The position numbers and the translations under genes were made by a program. DNA of 64,000 bases from positions 647,096-711,095 of the forward strand of contig JAPMXV010000042.1 of assembly GCA_026936335.1 (NCBI GenBank), read 5' to 3'. The notes under the pieces were generated by a model. It was given only the letters and a program-made list of their open reading frames with translations. It had not been told where the DNA came from and searched no databases. This document shows, piece after piece, positions 1 to 10,642 of the stretch. The DNA is from Mantamonas sphyraenae. Its lineage: Eukaryota; CRuMs; Mantamonadidae. Position 1 is the stretch's first letter. Each line of letters opens with the position of its first letter.

Positions 1-2222
1 CCTTGGCGGCGCGTTTCTTTGCCTGCTCAAACACTGCGTTGACGCACTCCTGGTTGGGCTGTCGCAGTCGTTCCTTGTTGCTGTGGTTCCACAGTGTGTA
101 AAAGATGTCCCCCTTGAGCATAAAGTCGTCCACAACGGGGTTGTTGTCCTTTTCCACCGGGTTGTACCGTCCTGCCAGATGGTCGTTGTGATGCGGGTGG
201 CCAGCTCGCTCGTCTGCCATGTTGAGCAGTTGCTCGCCATTTTCCTCAAAAAACTGTTTCGCCAGCATTTTGTTGCTGGTTCCGTTCTGCATCAGATGCA
301 CCTGTGTGCGGTTGAACGAGTTTTCCTCAATCCACTTGTCCAGTCCCTTGCCCTGTGCGCCCGTGTTTGTGTTGCCCTTGGCCACATTCTGAGTGTGAGA
401 CACAGCCTTGCGTGCTCGCGGAGACTGAGACGACGCTTGCGACGAAGCTCGGCCGCTGCTGCGGCGGGATTGGCGACTGGAGAGCAGTTCACGCTCTGCC
501 TTTTCGGCATCCTGGAGCGCCTTTTGGGTTTGGGAGCTCATCAGACGGTTGTGTTTCTGCAGCACTTGCTGGCTGAGTGACGAGGAGGCACCTCCGCCTG
601 CTTGGTGTCGACCACTGAGCATGGAGGTAGGGCGTGCGTTTTGCACTTGCTGGCGGTGCCACGACGCCTGCGTGGAAGGACGCTGGGACCCAGAGCCGTA
701 TGAAGAATAGGAGGAGTAGGACGAGGCGTAGCTGCCACTGCCGTACGAAGACCAGCTGTCGTAGGAAGCGTCCGAGGCGCGGCTGAACGATCGGAAGGAG
801 CCCGAGAGGGAGCTGGAGGTGCTGGGACGCGATGTAACTGACTGACGCTCAATCTCTGCACTGTACGAGTCACGCTGCTGCTTGCGACGAAGCGGGACGG
901 GCTTTTGCTTAACATGGAGCACCTGGTTGCCCGAAGCGTCTGTGCGCACAGACATGCTTGTCGACGGGCGCTCCTGGGCGTACTGAGGATGTCCATGACG
1001 GCTGCTGCTGCTTGTGATACTTCTCCTGCTGCTGCTGCTGCTTGTGCGGCCACGTGCAGAGGCCGACGAGGAACCGTGCTCCCATCCAAAGTCAATGTCG
1101 CTGTGGGCGTCGTTGTTGTCGTAAAACATGGGCCCACTGTTGTTGCCACCGGTTTCGCTGTTGCTGTTGGAGTTGGAGTTGGAGTTGCTGCTGTGTTGAT
1201 CAGTTTCACTGGAGAGCGAAGCCAGCTCGGTGTCCGGTCGCTGCACGCCCAGCTGCTTCTGGGCCGATTTCCACGCCCGTGCCGAGTACTGCGAGTCACC
1301 CAAGTCTTTTTGCGAGGCTCGGCTGAGAGTTGACTCTCGGGTCTGCTGCACCTCGGATTGGCAGAGCTCAGAGACCACGTCGCAAAACTGGAACTGTAGC
1401 AGCGGTGTGTTAGCCACGAGACGCAAGGGGCTCGAGATCCACTCTGTGGGGGACACTGTACCCTTCCTCATCCATCCTCCCCCTATGGTTACCTTGATGG
1501 CGCGTCCAGACGACGTCAGCGTGCCGATCTTGAGATCGAGCTGGACGCGTTCGCCGGCACCCATGGCCGTGCCGATAGTGTCAAAGATATCAGAAAGGGA
1601 AACCATGACCTGGCGTTTGGTCAATCCTGTGGCAACAATGAGCTCGCTGTAGTTGAGAGTGATGCCATTGACGTTGGCAAGAGAGACGCTGCGTGCCTGC
1701 GGGGGATTTTGAACGTTGCGTCGCTTGTCAGCTGGGGCAACGGCCGGGAGGGTGCAGCTGGCGGTGACGAGTTTTCACGTCGCGCATGTTTACACACGAG
1801 ACTACAGCGGGTGTGGGGGTGTGGGAAGGTCTCTTCAACGTACCATCTTGACGCCGTAGCGGGAAGCAAACTTGTTGTGGATGGCAAACACTGGCCTGCG
1901 CTCTCGCACGCTGCCCAGGAGTCCACGATCACGCTCTGTGTGAAGGTAAGCCCATGTACCCAGGTCTGGGATACGTACACCCTGTTGGAGAGGCGTCAAG
2001 ACGGGAGTGGGGTGGCCAAGAGGCGTGTGTGAGCCTGCCCAGCACTTTGTTGGCCGAAATTCAAGGAATGCCACCTACACGGCCGGTTTCCACAACATGC
2101 TTCCAGAGCCAGTTGAGGAGGGCTGACCACACCTTCTTGTAGGTGGTCTTTGTGATGCCCTCACGCTTGACACGTGGTTTGCGAATGCACTCGAGCAGGA
2201 GTTGCTTCAAGCCAAACGACAT
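1..2222 (-). CDS. CCDC81-like protein with two eukaryotic HU domains, 3' end outside window
   Basis: Three exons on the minus strand: 2222-2079, 1981-1844 and 1696 to beyond position 1. Both introns are phase 0. The first (GTAGGT...CAACAG) is clear. The acceptor of the second is my choice among several AGs (1697, 1724 or 1732). The N-terminus (TYKKVWSALLNWLWKHV, then GVRIPDLGTW, PVFAIHNKFASRYG) and the second unit (LNYSELIVATGL to GRAIKVTIGGGW) follow the paired HU-like domains of CCDC81, a centrosome/cilium-associated family. After about residue 250 the protein is low-complexity, rich in Ser, Tyr, Gly and Asn, and then acidic/Gln-rich up to the window edge. At least 659 residues are visible. 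It is divergent from the USP gene, 131 bp away. An in-frame non-ATG extension to 2264 exists, but ATG 2222 gives the family-like start. The family call is from memory of CCDC81; the role is inferred. Confidence 0.66.
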
Positions 2223-2353
2223 CGGTGGTTGGCACAATCGTCGCAGCGGACCACAAACACACATGTGCCAAACTGTGGCTCAGTGGCGTGTGTGGATGAT
2301 GCATGTGATGCACGGGAGAAGCCAGTTGGGCCCATGCGGAAGCAAACCATCGC

Positions 2354-4540
2354 ATGAGTCGCAGGCAACAGACTTTCAGCAGCGGCGGTGTGGGACTGCA
2401 TGACGACAGCCCAGGGGGGATCCGACGGAGCAATCGTCGCAATGTGAGCACCCTTTCGTTGGGAAGCTCAGCCAGTGTGCCGAGGAACTCTTGGAACATC
2501 GGCGGCAGTAGTCGAAATCGATCCTTGTACAGGTCAACAGAGAGCAGCGGGTATGGGGTTGGATCGCAGTACAAGACGAGCAACAGCCATGCGCACCCGA
2601 GTATGGGTGGGACAGGACGCAAGACAAGCCGAGACGGAGTTGTGGAGGAGACCATTGAGCTGAACAGCGGCAGCTCAGCGAAGCGCACCAAGCGCAGCTC
2701 GTCACGTGGGTCAACCTCGTCGAACTCATCGGCAACGCAGTATGGAACGCACAACATGAACTCTGTGGAGGACAGATTGCGGTGGTACCAAGCGGGAGGC
2801 CGAAGCAGCGCGAGTGGCGGGACAACGGTCGGAAGCGGCAGCGGCAACGGGTACAAAGCATCGTTGGCCCGGGTGACAAATACGATGCAACACATGCAGG
2901 GGAGCACGGCAGGGCTGGAAAGATCGAGTGGTGACAGCACGGGAGTGAGGGCAAGCAGCAGCCGGAATTTGTACGGGCAACTGAGCGGCGCACGAGAGTC
3001 TGTTGGAAGCCGCGTGGAGCACGGAAACTCGCGATTGCATCGAATGAGTGACCGAGACTCATACGCGAGCGTGAGTGAGCTGGGTGAAAGCGGAGGCGGA
3101 GTGCGGAGCAGATCGGTCGCAAGCAGATCCAGTGAGCCAGATGTGGAGGAAGAGGAGGAGGAAACGATGATGACAGAGAGGGACGGAAGGAGCAACCTGG
3201 CGTCGACGAAGCATCGATTGTCGTCGTCCTCGCTGTCGTCGTCAGTGTCGTCGGGCAGGGGAAAGGGCACGCGCACACGGTTGGAGGAATACGAGAGCAG
3301 CAGCGGCGGGTCGTCGTCTTCGCCTCGGGGTCTGACCGGCCTGGAGAACTTGGGCAATACTTGCTTCATGAACAGTATTGTCCAGTGTCTCAGCAACACG
3401 CGCTTGCTGTGCAACTACTTTCTCAGCGGAGACTACACCGCGGATCTGAACACACAAGTGAGCACACGTGGGAAGCTGGCCAGCGCGTTTGGCAGTCTTA
3501 TGGAGCAGATGTGGCGAAAGGGAAGTGGCGGAAGCAGCAGTAGCGGGCTCTACAGCGGCTCGTCCCGCTTGTACTCAAGCTCCTATTCGTCGTACTCGTC
3601 GTACTCGTCGTACGGAGGGCGCAGCAGCGTGTCACCATCTGCATTTAAGCGTGAGGTGGGCAAGTATGCGTCCCGATTTATGGGCTACGAACAGCAGGAT
3701 GCCCACGAGTTTCTCCGCTTTTTGCTGGACGGCCTTCACACGGATCTGAACCTGGTGCGGCGCAAGATCAAGTATGTGGAACGTACAGACGAAGAAGACG
3801 CGGCTCTGAGCAGCGAGGAGAAGGCAGAGGTGTACTGGGAGCGTCATGTCGAGCGCAACCAGTCGTTTGTGATGGATCTGTTCTGTGGCCAACTGCGCAG
3901 TTCTGTGCAGTGCACAGTGTGCAACACAGTATCAGAGGCGTTTGATCCATTCATGGACCTGTCCGTACCCATTCCCAAGCAGTACCAATCGTCTCGCAGC
4001 ACCAGGCCATCGTACGGTGGATACCACTCCCGATTCAGCAGCTACGGCAGCAGCAGCTACGGCAGCTACAGCAGCTATGACGATTCGTCTGTATCTTGTA
4101 CACTGACCGAGTGCCTGGAGGAGTTTACAAAGAGTGAGCTGCTGGACGAGGAGGAAAAGTACTTTTGCTCACGGTGCAAGAAGCGCCAGCGCAGCCGGAA
4201 GGCATTCTCCATCCGCACGCTGCCGCCGGTCCTTGTCATCCACATCAAGCGCTTTGTGTACAACACATACACTCGCTCCAAGTTGGCCACGAGCGTGGAT
4301 TTCCCCACCCGCGGCCTGGATATGTCTGCGTATGCAGACGGCGGCCAAAACGCCGTCTACGATCTCTTTGCTGTCAGCAACCATATCGGGAGCATGGGAG
4401 GAGGTCACTACACAGCCCATTGTATCAACCAGGACGACGGGGCGTGGCACAGCTACAACGACTCGTCCGTGAGCAGCGCCTCAGAGTCGTCGCTCAGCAA
4501 ATCCAACGCCTACGTCCTGTTCTATGCGCTTCGCAAATGA
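2354..4540 (+). CDS. Ubiquitin carboxyl-terminal hydrolase, USP/C19 family
   Basis: Single-exon gene of 728 residues. The first ~310 residues are Ser/Gly/Arg-rich and disordered, with an acidic stretch near residue 265. The catalytic domain then starts at GLTGLENLGNTCFMNS; the nucleophile Cys is about residue 337. The His box GGGHYTAHCI (His about 685) and YNDSSVSS near the C-terminus complete the triad region. Two CxxC pairs (QCTVCN and FCSRCKK) form the finger zinc site usual in this family. Two insertions rich in Ser and Tyr (SSYSSYSSY type) interrupt the domain. The product should remove ubiquitin from proteins; the specific substrate cannot be told. The closest layout is the USP2/USP8/Ubp type with a long disordered N-terminus. 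The stop lies 46 bp from the 3' end of the convergent sugar-kinase gene. Confidence 0.93.
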   Translation: MSRRQQTFSSGGVGLHDDSPGGIRRSNRRNVSTLSLGSSASVPRNSWNIGGSSRNRSLYRSTESSGYGVGSQYKTSNSHAHPSMGGTGRKTSRDGVVEETIELNSGSSAKRTKRSSSRGSTSSNSSATQYGTHNMNSVEDRLRWYQAGGRSSASGGTTVGSGSGNGYKASLARVTNTMQHMQGSTAGLERSSGDSTGVRASSSRNLYGQLSGARESVGSRVEHGNSRLHRMSDRDSYASVSELGESGGGVRSRSVASRSSEPDVEEEEEETMMTERDGRSNLASTKHRLSSSSLSSSVSSGRGKGTRTRLEEYESSSGGSSSSPRGLTGLENLGNTCFMNSIVQCLSNTRLLCNYFLSGDYTADLNTQVSTRGKLASAFGSLMEQMWRKGSGGSSSSGLYSGSSRLYSSSYSSYSSYSSYGGRSSVSPSAFKREVGKYASRFMGYEQQDAHEFLRFLLDGLHTDLNLVRRKIKYVERTDEEDAALSSEEKAEVYWERHVERNQSFVMDLFCGQLRSSVQCTVCNTVSEAFDPFMDLSVPIPKQYQSSRSTRPSYGGYHSRFSSYGSSSYGSYSSYDDSSVSCTLTECLEEFTKSELLDEEEKYFCSRCKKRQRSRKAFSIRTLPPVLVIHIKRFVYNTYTRSKLATSVDFPTRGLDMSAYADGGQNAVYDLFAVSNHIGSMGGGHYTAHCINQDDGAWHSYNDSSVSSASESSLSKSNAYVLFYALRK

Positions 4541-4586
4541 AGCCCGGTTGATAGTGTACATCAAGGTTGCTTGATGAGATGTGGAT

Positions 4587-7500
4587 TCATTCCATGCGCA
4601 CAATGCCTTTCTCTGGGAATTGTCGCCAGATGCGAATCTTCTCCGGGGACACGCCGTGCGAATGCTGCAACTCGACATCCAGCGCGTATGGCTGGATATC
4701 ATTCGGCAGGTCGATTGCGTCATTGTCTACACTCGTGCCCATGAGTGCGTGCAGACGGAGCAGGTTTGTGTCCTGGGCCTCGTCGTCGTGAGTGCGACGC
4801 AGCAGGAGGCCGATGTTGCCGCCCCAGCCTGCACCGGGACACAGAAAACCAATGCAGTTGAGTTGTCCATGCTCGTTGTCTTCCATGCGATTGAGTTGCA
4901 AAGCCAGGGTGTACGCACGGTGAAGGACGCCATTGGCCGAGTCACCGCGGAAGAGGTGTCGCTTGTCGTGCCACGACTGCATGCCCAGGGCACCTACAAG
5001 AAACAGCCTCTGGAAATCAGACAACAGCACGGCATTGTCCGACTCTGCACATTCTCGAAGCGTGTGTGCGCGGAAAGTGAGCCCTTCTGCCTCTGCGTCG
5101 TCGGCCCAATTGAGCAAGTGTTGCTGCAAACGGGGCCAGTCCAGCTGGGCAACAGAGGAGGAAGCGGTTGTGAGCAACGCACATACTTGTGCAACACGCC
5201 AATCCTCATGTAGCATATACTCTGCCACGTCGAGCATTGGTGTGGTTGCTGTGAGCACGGCAACTTGCGGCGCACTTGTGCCTTGCGCGTACCCCAACAA
5301 GCGCACGTCAGTTGGGTCTGCACCCACAGCCACGAATGGGATGAAATCTTCACCCTGGGGCTCCGCATGGATCTCCAACGAGGACACATCCACACCATCG
5401 GGTAGCACCATGCATTCCAGAGGCACCTGCGCTCGTTTGACATCCCACTCGGAAACATCCAATGCCAAACGACCGCCCCCCGTGTGTCTCAATAGCGCGA
5501 GAGCCATGTGGTACTCACGCACGCGCTGGTTGAAGTTTGTGAGCGGGCTGTCTGCTTCACTGTCACTGTGGCTGCTGAGCTGGCGTGTGGAGCCCGTGTC
5601 CACGATGACGAGGTCGTAGCCAACTTGCTGCAGGTGTGGCGACACGGATGCAAGGAGACTGGGTTCGTGGCCACAGTCGACAAAGGACAGGCGATCTTTC
5701 TCGGCGCAGGCGATAAGCAACGGGTCCATCACACCGGAGGCGACCCCGACCACTTGGTTTTCCACGTCGTGGCACAGTTGAGCCAGCGAAACGGGCTCGT
5801 ACAGAAGCGGCGAGTCGCTGGCAATCAGGGAAAGGGTGCTTGTGGCCACAGAAAGCAACAATGCGGCTGAGCTGGACAGACCGGCACCCATGGCCAGGTC
5901 GCTGTCGATGAAAAGATCCAACGATGGCAATTCGACATCTGACAGGCGGTTGCAAACCTCGTTGATCACACCAGCGACGTAGTGGGTCCACACGGGCGCA
6001 TCGCTCAGGTCCACTAGGCCCGCATCTGTGTAGGGCATGGTGCACATGCGGGCACCCCTTTGAAGGTTGCGCGAGTACACGCAAAGACGACGCTGGGAAG
6101 AAGTGCGAACAATGCGCACAGCTGTGCACACGCGCTGCGAGACGGCTAGGCCGAACGCACGCATGGACGCCCAGTCTGTGTGTGCGCCTCCACCATTGAT
6201 GCGGCCAGCACAACCATACATGCGCTCTGGAGGATCCAATGGGCCATGGATCGATCGGAAACCGGCGCTCAGGCGTTGTGCATCGAGTTGCACCTCTTGA
6301 TGGGCGAATTCGTCCACAGCCACATCCATCAGCCTGGACTGCGCCTCCACGTTGTAGCCTGGTCGCCAAGACTCGAGGACAGGGAGCCAGGAGTCACTTG
6401 CAAGCCACGAGAGCATCCATGCGAGTACACGGCGACGCTGTCGAGTAGCATCGTCGTCTGATCCGTGCGCTGATGGCAGCACATCGGCTACAATGGTGTC
6501 CACCAGTTGAATCCAGGATACTTCGGATGCAGTTGTGTGGGCCATGTGGAACACGTGTGGGATGAGCCACTGGTGGAGCAGTTGTTCAGCAGCGTAGGGC
6601 TCATGTGTGCGTTGCAAACGGTTGCTCACTGGAAGGGTGTCCAACACAGCGTGCAACTGAGCCATCCACACGGTGTCGTTGTCCTGTGAGGCCAAGTGGT
6701 GTGCCTCCAGGGAGTGCTCATCCAAACGCACCTGTATGAGCTCTTGTCTGCGTGCGTCCATGCGGTCCATGTCGATCTGCTTGGCCAGCTCGCCAAACGA
6801 CTGCCAGTTGTTCACAATGGGAAAGGTGAGGGGCTTTGCACCGTGAAGAGCATCAACACGGTTGGCTCTGCGGTACAAAGGCCATCGGTGGGTGCGCTGG
6901 AAGGTCTGGTTGTGGTCAGAGGTGGTCCCAGCTGAGCTGAGGGTGCACACAAACTCATTTGCAGCCACCAGCAGAGGAGCATGTGCTATGAGATTGCGCT
7001 CCTGGTCTCCACCTTGCTCTGTGAGTCCGTAGGTACGCGAATCAAAGCCCACGACAAGCACCTGGCTGGCCTGACTGATGTGTCCGCCGCCGCCCACAAA
7101 ACAGCTTTGGATGGCCACGCATGCATCCGGTGAGGCGGAAGGTTCAATGACGAGCTCCGTATCCTTCTCCAAGTGGATGTACGAGTCGCTGAGCAGTACA
7201 CAGGCATGTGAGTGTGCGTTGGACACCACCAGGCGCCCGCTGCCTGTGATGACCGTGTTGTGGAGCAGGAAAGCGGCTTCGTCCCCGACCTCCAGCTGCA
7301 CGGTGTCCGCGACCGTGCTCCCAAAGGTGTGCTGGGACAGAGGAAGCAATCTGGCACGCGTGCGTCCCTCGTTGGTAAATGCACGCATGTACAGCGCCTG
7401 CAAATAGAGATCAGGCTGGCCCAGGTCGCCGGCAATACACCCTTCGCCAAGGGAGGCCACGTACGTGGTGTACTTGGTCAGTGTGTCAAAGGCGCACTGC

Positions 7501-8882
7501 CAAATGGCAGTGCCATCGGCTTGCCAAGCTTTCTGGTAGGCGAGCCATTCGTCGTGGTCGGGAAAGTCTGTGGGCGACTTGTCGATGCCGCTGTTCCAGT
7601 CGTGTACCCACTCTTCACACGGCGTGTGGGGAGCTCCAAACAGGGTGTTTGCGTATCCAAAGGGCAGGGCCTGCCGCACGCTTTGGCCGGGGCTGACCTG
7701 CGACTCGATGGCAGAAAAGGCGTCGTACAGGGCGCGCACCACGTCTTTCTTCAGACCAGCATACATGACGCAGATCAGCACAGATCCCAGCGTGGTCATG
7801 GTCAACATGATGTATGGGATGGATGGCTTCTCGCGAAAGTCCACCAAGCGCCCGGCGTCGTCAGCAAGAGCGTTGCCTTTGGATGAAAAGGTGAGCAGCT
7901 GATCGGCCAGATACTGCAGCTCAGAGCGCACGACAAGCACACCATCTACAGTAGCACCGTCTCGATCGGCAGCAAAGTCCAGCATGGCCGTGTAGGCCTT
8001 GGCAGAGATGAGGTTTGCAAAGCCGGTCACCTGGCTGGCGACAACCATGCGGTACTTTTCGATGAGATCTTGGGCCTTTTGGGGCATGGGAAGGGTGCAA
8101 ATGACCATGTCTGCATCGGAGGGGAGCTGGTTGAGCGGATTGCCGGCAACGGTGACGCTTTCAGGGACGAGATCGTAGTCCGAGGCGCACAGGATAGCCC
8201 ACTCTTTGCCCTGGTTCGGGAACTGCGAGGCAAAGGCAGTGCTGGAAAGCATGGAGACTTCCCACACCAACTCGTCCAGCAGCTTGTACATGCCCTGGTA
8301 GCTGAAGAAGAGGGTCAAGAGGTAGTTGCGTGTCTTGCGTCCTCCATCCTGGGCGAGGAGAGACGAAGCATGTACGAGGAGCAGGGTAAGTGGACAATGT
8401 ATGAATGCGCACATGTCACCCAGCGCATTCGGTGGCTCGTCGTCCCAAACGTACCAGGATAAAGTGGATTGCGTTCTCGTCGCGGGCAACCGCCTTGTCG
8501 CTGTCCAAGCTCTCGCTGTACAGCAGATCACCAATCTTGAACAGGCCAACGAGATCTGCGAGGTGTGCATACCAATGTCCAACAGCAGGGCGTGAGTGTG
8601 AGTGCGTGACTGAGTGGGTTGGCGCGTGGAAGCAGAAGCGCAACCCTCCGACGTACCGTGTGCATACGTGCCTGGCTCCTCGTGGCTGAGGAGAACATGG
8701 CAGCCAGGATACTTGGAGAGGACGTCGGATGCAATGCGGCTGGCGTACATATGACCCGCTTGTGCGCCGGTAAACAGTTTGAGGTTGGTACAGAACAAGC
8801 GAGGACCCCAGGAGCCATCCACAAGAGCTGAGCGGACAGCATCGCGCAGAGCAAGGTTTTCCGAGGTGGACAGGGCCTGCAT
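4587..8882 (-). CDS. FKP-like bifunctional sugar-1-phosphate nucleotidyltransferase / GHMP sugar kinase
   Basis: Exons 8882-8657, 8555-8455 and 8348-4587 (phases 1 and 0; donors GTACGT) give about 1362 residues. The N-terminal half carries a nucleotide-binding loop-like DGGRKTR (residues ~110-116), WAILCASDYDLVP and DFREKPS, as in sugar nucleotidyltransferases, then a stretch resembling a left-handed beta helix (~450-540). The C-terminal third is a GHMP kinase: GRINGGGAHTDW (~821), MGAGLSSSAAL (~931) and GAGWGGNIGLLL (~1279), closer to the galactokinase/arabinokinase pattern than to classical fucokinase. The same fusion order occurs in bifunctional fucokinase/GDP-fucose pyrophosphorylase (FKP), which salvages free sugar to a nucleotide sugar. 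The true sugar here is unknown. It is head-to-head with GDP-mannose 3,5-epimerase, 110 bp apart, which suggests GDP-L-galactose or GDP-L-fucose metabolism (inference). A frame open to 8987 starts with TTG, so I chose ATG 8882. Confidence 0.66.
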   Translation of the reverse strand: MQALSTSENLALRDAVRSALVDGSWGPRLFCTNLKLFTGAQAGHMYASRIASDVLSKYPGCHVLLSHEEPGTYAHGTSEGCASASTRQPTQSRTHTHALLLDIGMHTSQISLACSRLVICCTARAWTATRRLPATRTQSTLSWYVWDDEPPNALGDMCAFIHCPLTLLLVHASSLLAQDGGRKTRNYLLTLFFSYQGMYKLLDELVWEVSMLSSTAFASQFPNQGKEWAILCASDYDLVPESVTVAGNPLNQLPSDADMVICTLPMPQKAQDLIEKYRMVVASQVTGFANLISAKAYTAMLDFAADRDGATVDGVLVVRSELQYLADQLLTFSSKGNALADDAGRLVDFREKPSIPYIMLTMTTLGSVLICVMYAGLKKDVVRALYDAFSAIESQVSPGQSVRQALPFGYANTLFGAPHTPCEEWVHDWNSGIDKSPTDFPDHDEWLAYQKAWQADGTAIWQCAFDTLTKYTTYVASLGEGCIAGDLGQPDLYLQALYMRAFTNEGRTRARLLPLSQHTFGSTVADTVQLEVGDEAAFLLHNTVITGSGRLVVSNAHSHACVLLSDSYIHLEKDTELVIEPSASPDACVAIQSCFVGGGGHISQASQVLVVGFDSRTYGLTEQGGDQERNLIAHAPLLVAANEFVCTLSSAGTTSDHNQTFQRTHRWPLYRRANRVDALHGAKPLTFPIVNNWQSFGELAKQIDMDRMDARRQELIQVRLDEHSLEAHHLASQDNDTVWMAQLHAVLDTLPVSNRLQRTHEPYAAEQLLHQWLIPHVFHMAHTTASEVSWIQLVDTIVADVLPSAHGSDDDATRQRRRVLAWMLSWLASDSWLPVLESWRPGYNVEAQSRLMDVAVDEFAHQEVQLDAQRLSAGFRSIHGPLDPPERMYGCAGRINGGGAHTDWASMRAFGLAVSQRVCTAVRIVRTSSQRRLCVYSRNLQRGARMCTMPYTDAGLVDLSDAPVWTHYVAGVINEVCNRLSDVELPSLDLFIDSDLAMGAGLSSSAALLLSVATSTLSLIASDSPLLYEPVSLAQLCHDVENQVVGVASGVMDPLLIACAEKDRLSFVDCGHEPSLLASVSPHLQQVGYDLVIVDTGSTRQLSSHSDSEADSPLTNFNQRVREYHMALALLRHTGGGRLALDVSEWDVKRAQVPLECMVLPDGVDVSSLEIHAEPQGEDFIPFVAVGADPTDVRLLGYAQGTSAPQVAVLTATTPMLDVAEYMLHEDWRVAQVCALLTTASSSVAQLDWPRLQQHLLNWADDAEAEGLTFRAHTLRECAESDNAVLLSDFQRLFLVGALGMQSWHDKRHLFRGDSANGVLHRAYTLALQLNRMEDNEHGQLNCIGFLCPGAGWGGNIGLLLRRTHDDEAQDTNLLRLHALMGTSVDNDAIDLPNDIQPYALDVELQHSHGVSPEKIRIWRQFPEKGIVRME

Positions 8883-8992
8883 GACGTGTAGGTTCGGGCG
8901 GGGGGCGGGCGTGGGTTGTGAGGAGAAAAGGTGGAGGCGGGGGCGAAGAGAGGCGACGTCGCGGCCAACCCTTTCGAGCAGAAGCAAAGAGC

Positions 8993-10583
8993 ATGTCGTC
9001 TGGAAAAAGATTGTCGCCGGAAGAGCCGCTGACTGTGTGTGTGGCTGGAGGTGCGGGTTTCATTGGCTCGCACACGGCATTGAAGTTGAAAGAGGAGGGC
9101 CACACAGTGATCGTGGCCGACTGGAAGAACAACGAGTTTATGGATCAAAGCGAGTACTGCGACACATTCCACCTTGTGGACCTGCGCACGCTGGAGAACT
9201 GCTTGGAAGTGACCAAAGGTTGCGATTGGGTGCTCAATTTCGCGGCAGACATGGGAGGTAAGGCGTGGAGGCGAGGTGGCGGGTGCGGTGCATTGGCCCA
9301 CCGCAAGCAGTTTTCCCCAATTTGGCAGGGCCCTGAGCAGGGCACCCTGTTGCGCGATCGCTGACACAGTCTGTCGGTGTTCTACAGGCATGGGCTTCAT
9401 CCAGAGCAACCACAGCGTGATCCTTTACAACAACACGATGATCAGGTGCGTGGTCAAAAAGAGAGTTTACACCTTGCGCGTGAGGCGCTGACACCCGTCG
9501 GGTTTCGCCTTTGCACGCGTCCTCCCACAGCTTCAACCTGGCCGAGGCCGCACGCCAGAACGGCGTGAAGCGCTTCTTTTATGCATCGAGTGCCTGTGTG
9601 TATCCGGAGCACATCCAGATGACAGAAGATCTGCAGGAAGGTGGGTGTGCGCAAAGACGTTTCGGAGCGGTTTTTTCGGTGAGGCTGGTCTCGGGACCTC
9701 TCCCGAGACCAGGGGAAGCATGGGCGTTCTGTGCGGCATCACCGACAACACAGGGCACTGACACGTGATGCGTGCTACATGGGGCCACACTCGGAATCGT
9801 GCCTGCGTAGGCCTGAAGGAAGATATGGCGTGGCCTGCACAGCCGCAGGATGCGTACGGCATTGAAAAGATCTGCTCGGAAGAACTGCTCATGTACTACC
9901 ACAAGGACTTCCCTGAGATGGAGACGCGCATCGCACGATTCCACAACATCTACGGCCCGCGCGGCAGCTGGCGAGGTGAGTTTGTTGCGTGAGAAGCGGC
10001 TGCTGCTGTGGTGTTGCTGGTGTCTCGCCTCCTCTCGCTCACGCTCACACGGGTCGTGTACTTGTGTCTTGGTGTCTTGGTGTCTTGGTGTCTGGCAGGC
10101 GGTCGCGAAAAGGCCCCTGCTGCGTTCTGCCGCAAAGTGCTGTCGTCGGAATCGGAGTTTGAGATGTGGGGCTCGGGCAAGCAGACGCGCTCGTTCTGCC
10201 TGGTGGATGACTGCGTGGAGGGCGTGCTGCGTCTCATGCAGTCGGACTACAAGAAGCCTATCAACATCGGTTCGGAAGAGATGGTGAGCATGGACCAAAT
10301 GGCCAAGCTGATCATGACTTTCGAGGACAAGCAGCTGGAAATCAAACACATCGACGGGCCCGAGGGTGTCAAAGGTCGCAACAGCAACAACGAACTGATT
10401 CGTGAGGTGTTGGGATGGGAGCCGACCACCAAACTGGAGGATGGTCTGCGCCTGACCTACAACTGGATCAAGGAGCAGATTGAGGCTGAGCAGGCACAGG
10501 GTATCGAGGAGGACTACAGCCACTCTGAGGTGGTTCCTGCACATGCCCCGTCGCAGCTGGGCGAAACCTTGGACAAGGAGTGA
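8993..10583 (+). CDS. GME: GDP-mannose 3,5-epimerase
   Basis: Five exons: 8993-9257, 9388-9445, 9531-9640, 9811-9975 and 10099-10583, joined in phases 1, 2, 1 and 1, giving 360 residues, close to the plant enzyme. It converts GDP-D-mannose to GDP-L-galactose (and GDP-L-gulose) in the cytosol, the committed step to L-galactose polymers and, in plants, ascorbate. The Rossmann signature GGAGFIGSH is at residues ~16-24. ADMGGMGFIQSNHS spans the first splice junction. FYASSACVYPE holds the Ser/Cys active-site region, and YGIEK gives the Tyr-x3-Lys pair. SWRGGREKAPAAFCRK and NIGSEEMVSM match the conserved C-terminal half. Every junction restores a residue expected in the family, so the model is firm. 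It is divergent from the FKP-like gene, with 110 bp between start codons. Confidence 0.96.
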
Positions 10584-10642
10584 ACGCAAGCTGCAAATGG
10601 CGGAGAGGAGAAATGGAAAACGCAAAGCAGACGCCGTGTGAA

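Noticed and set aside
8883-8987. Longer N-terminus of the FKP-like protein
   Set aside because: It begins at TTG, would leave only 5 bp to the GME start, and adds no family-like sequence.
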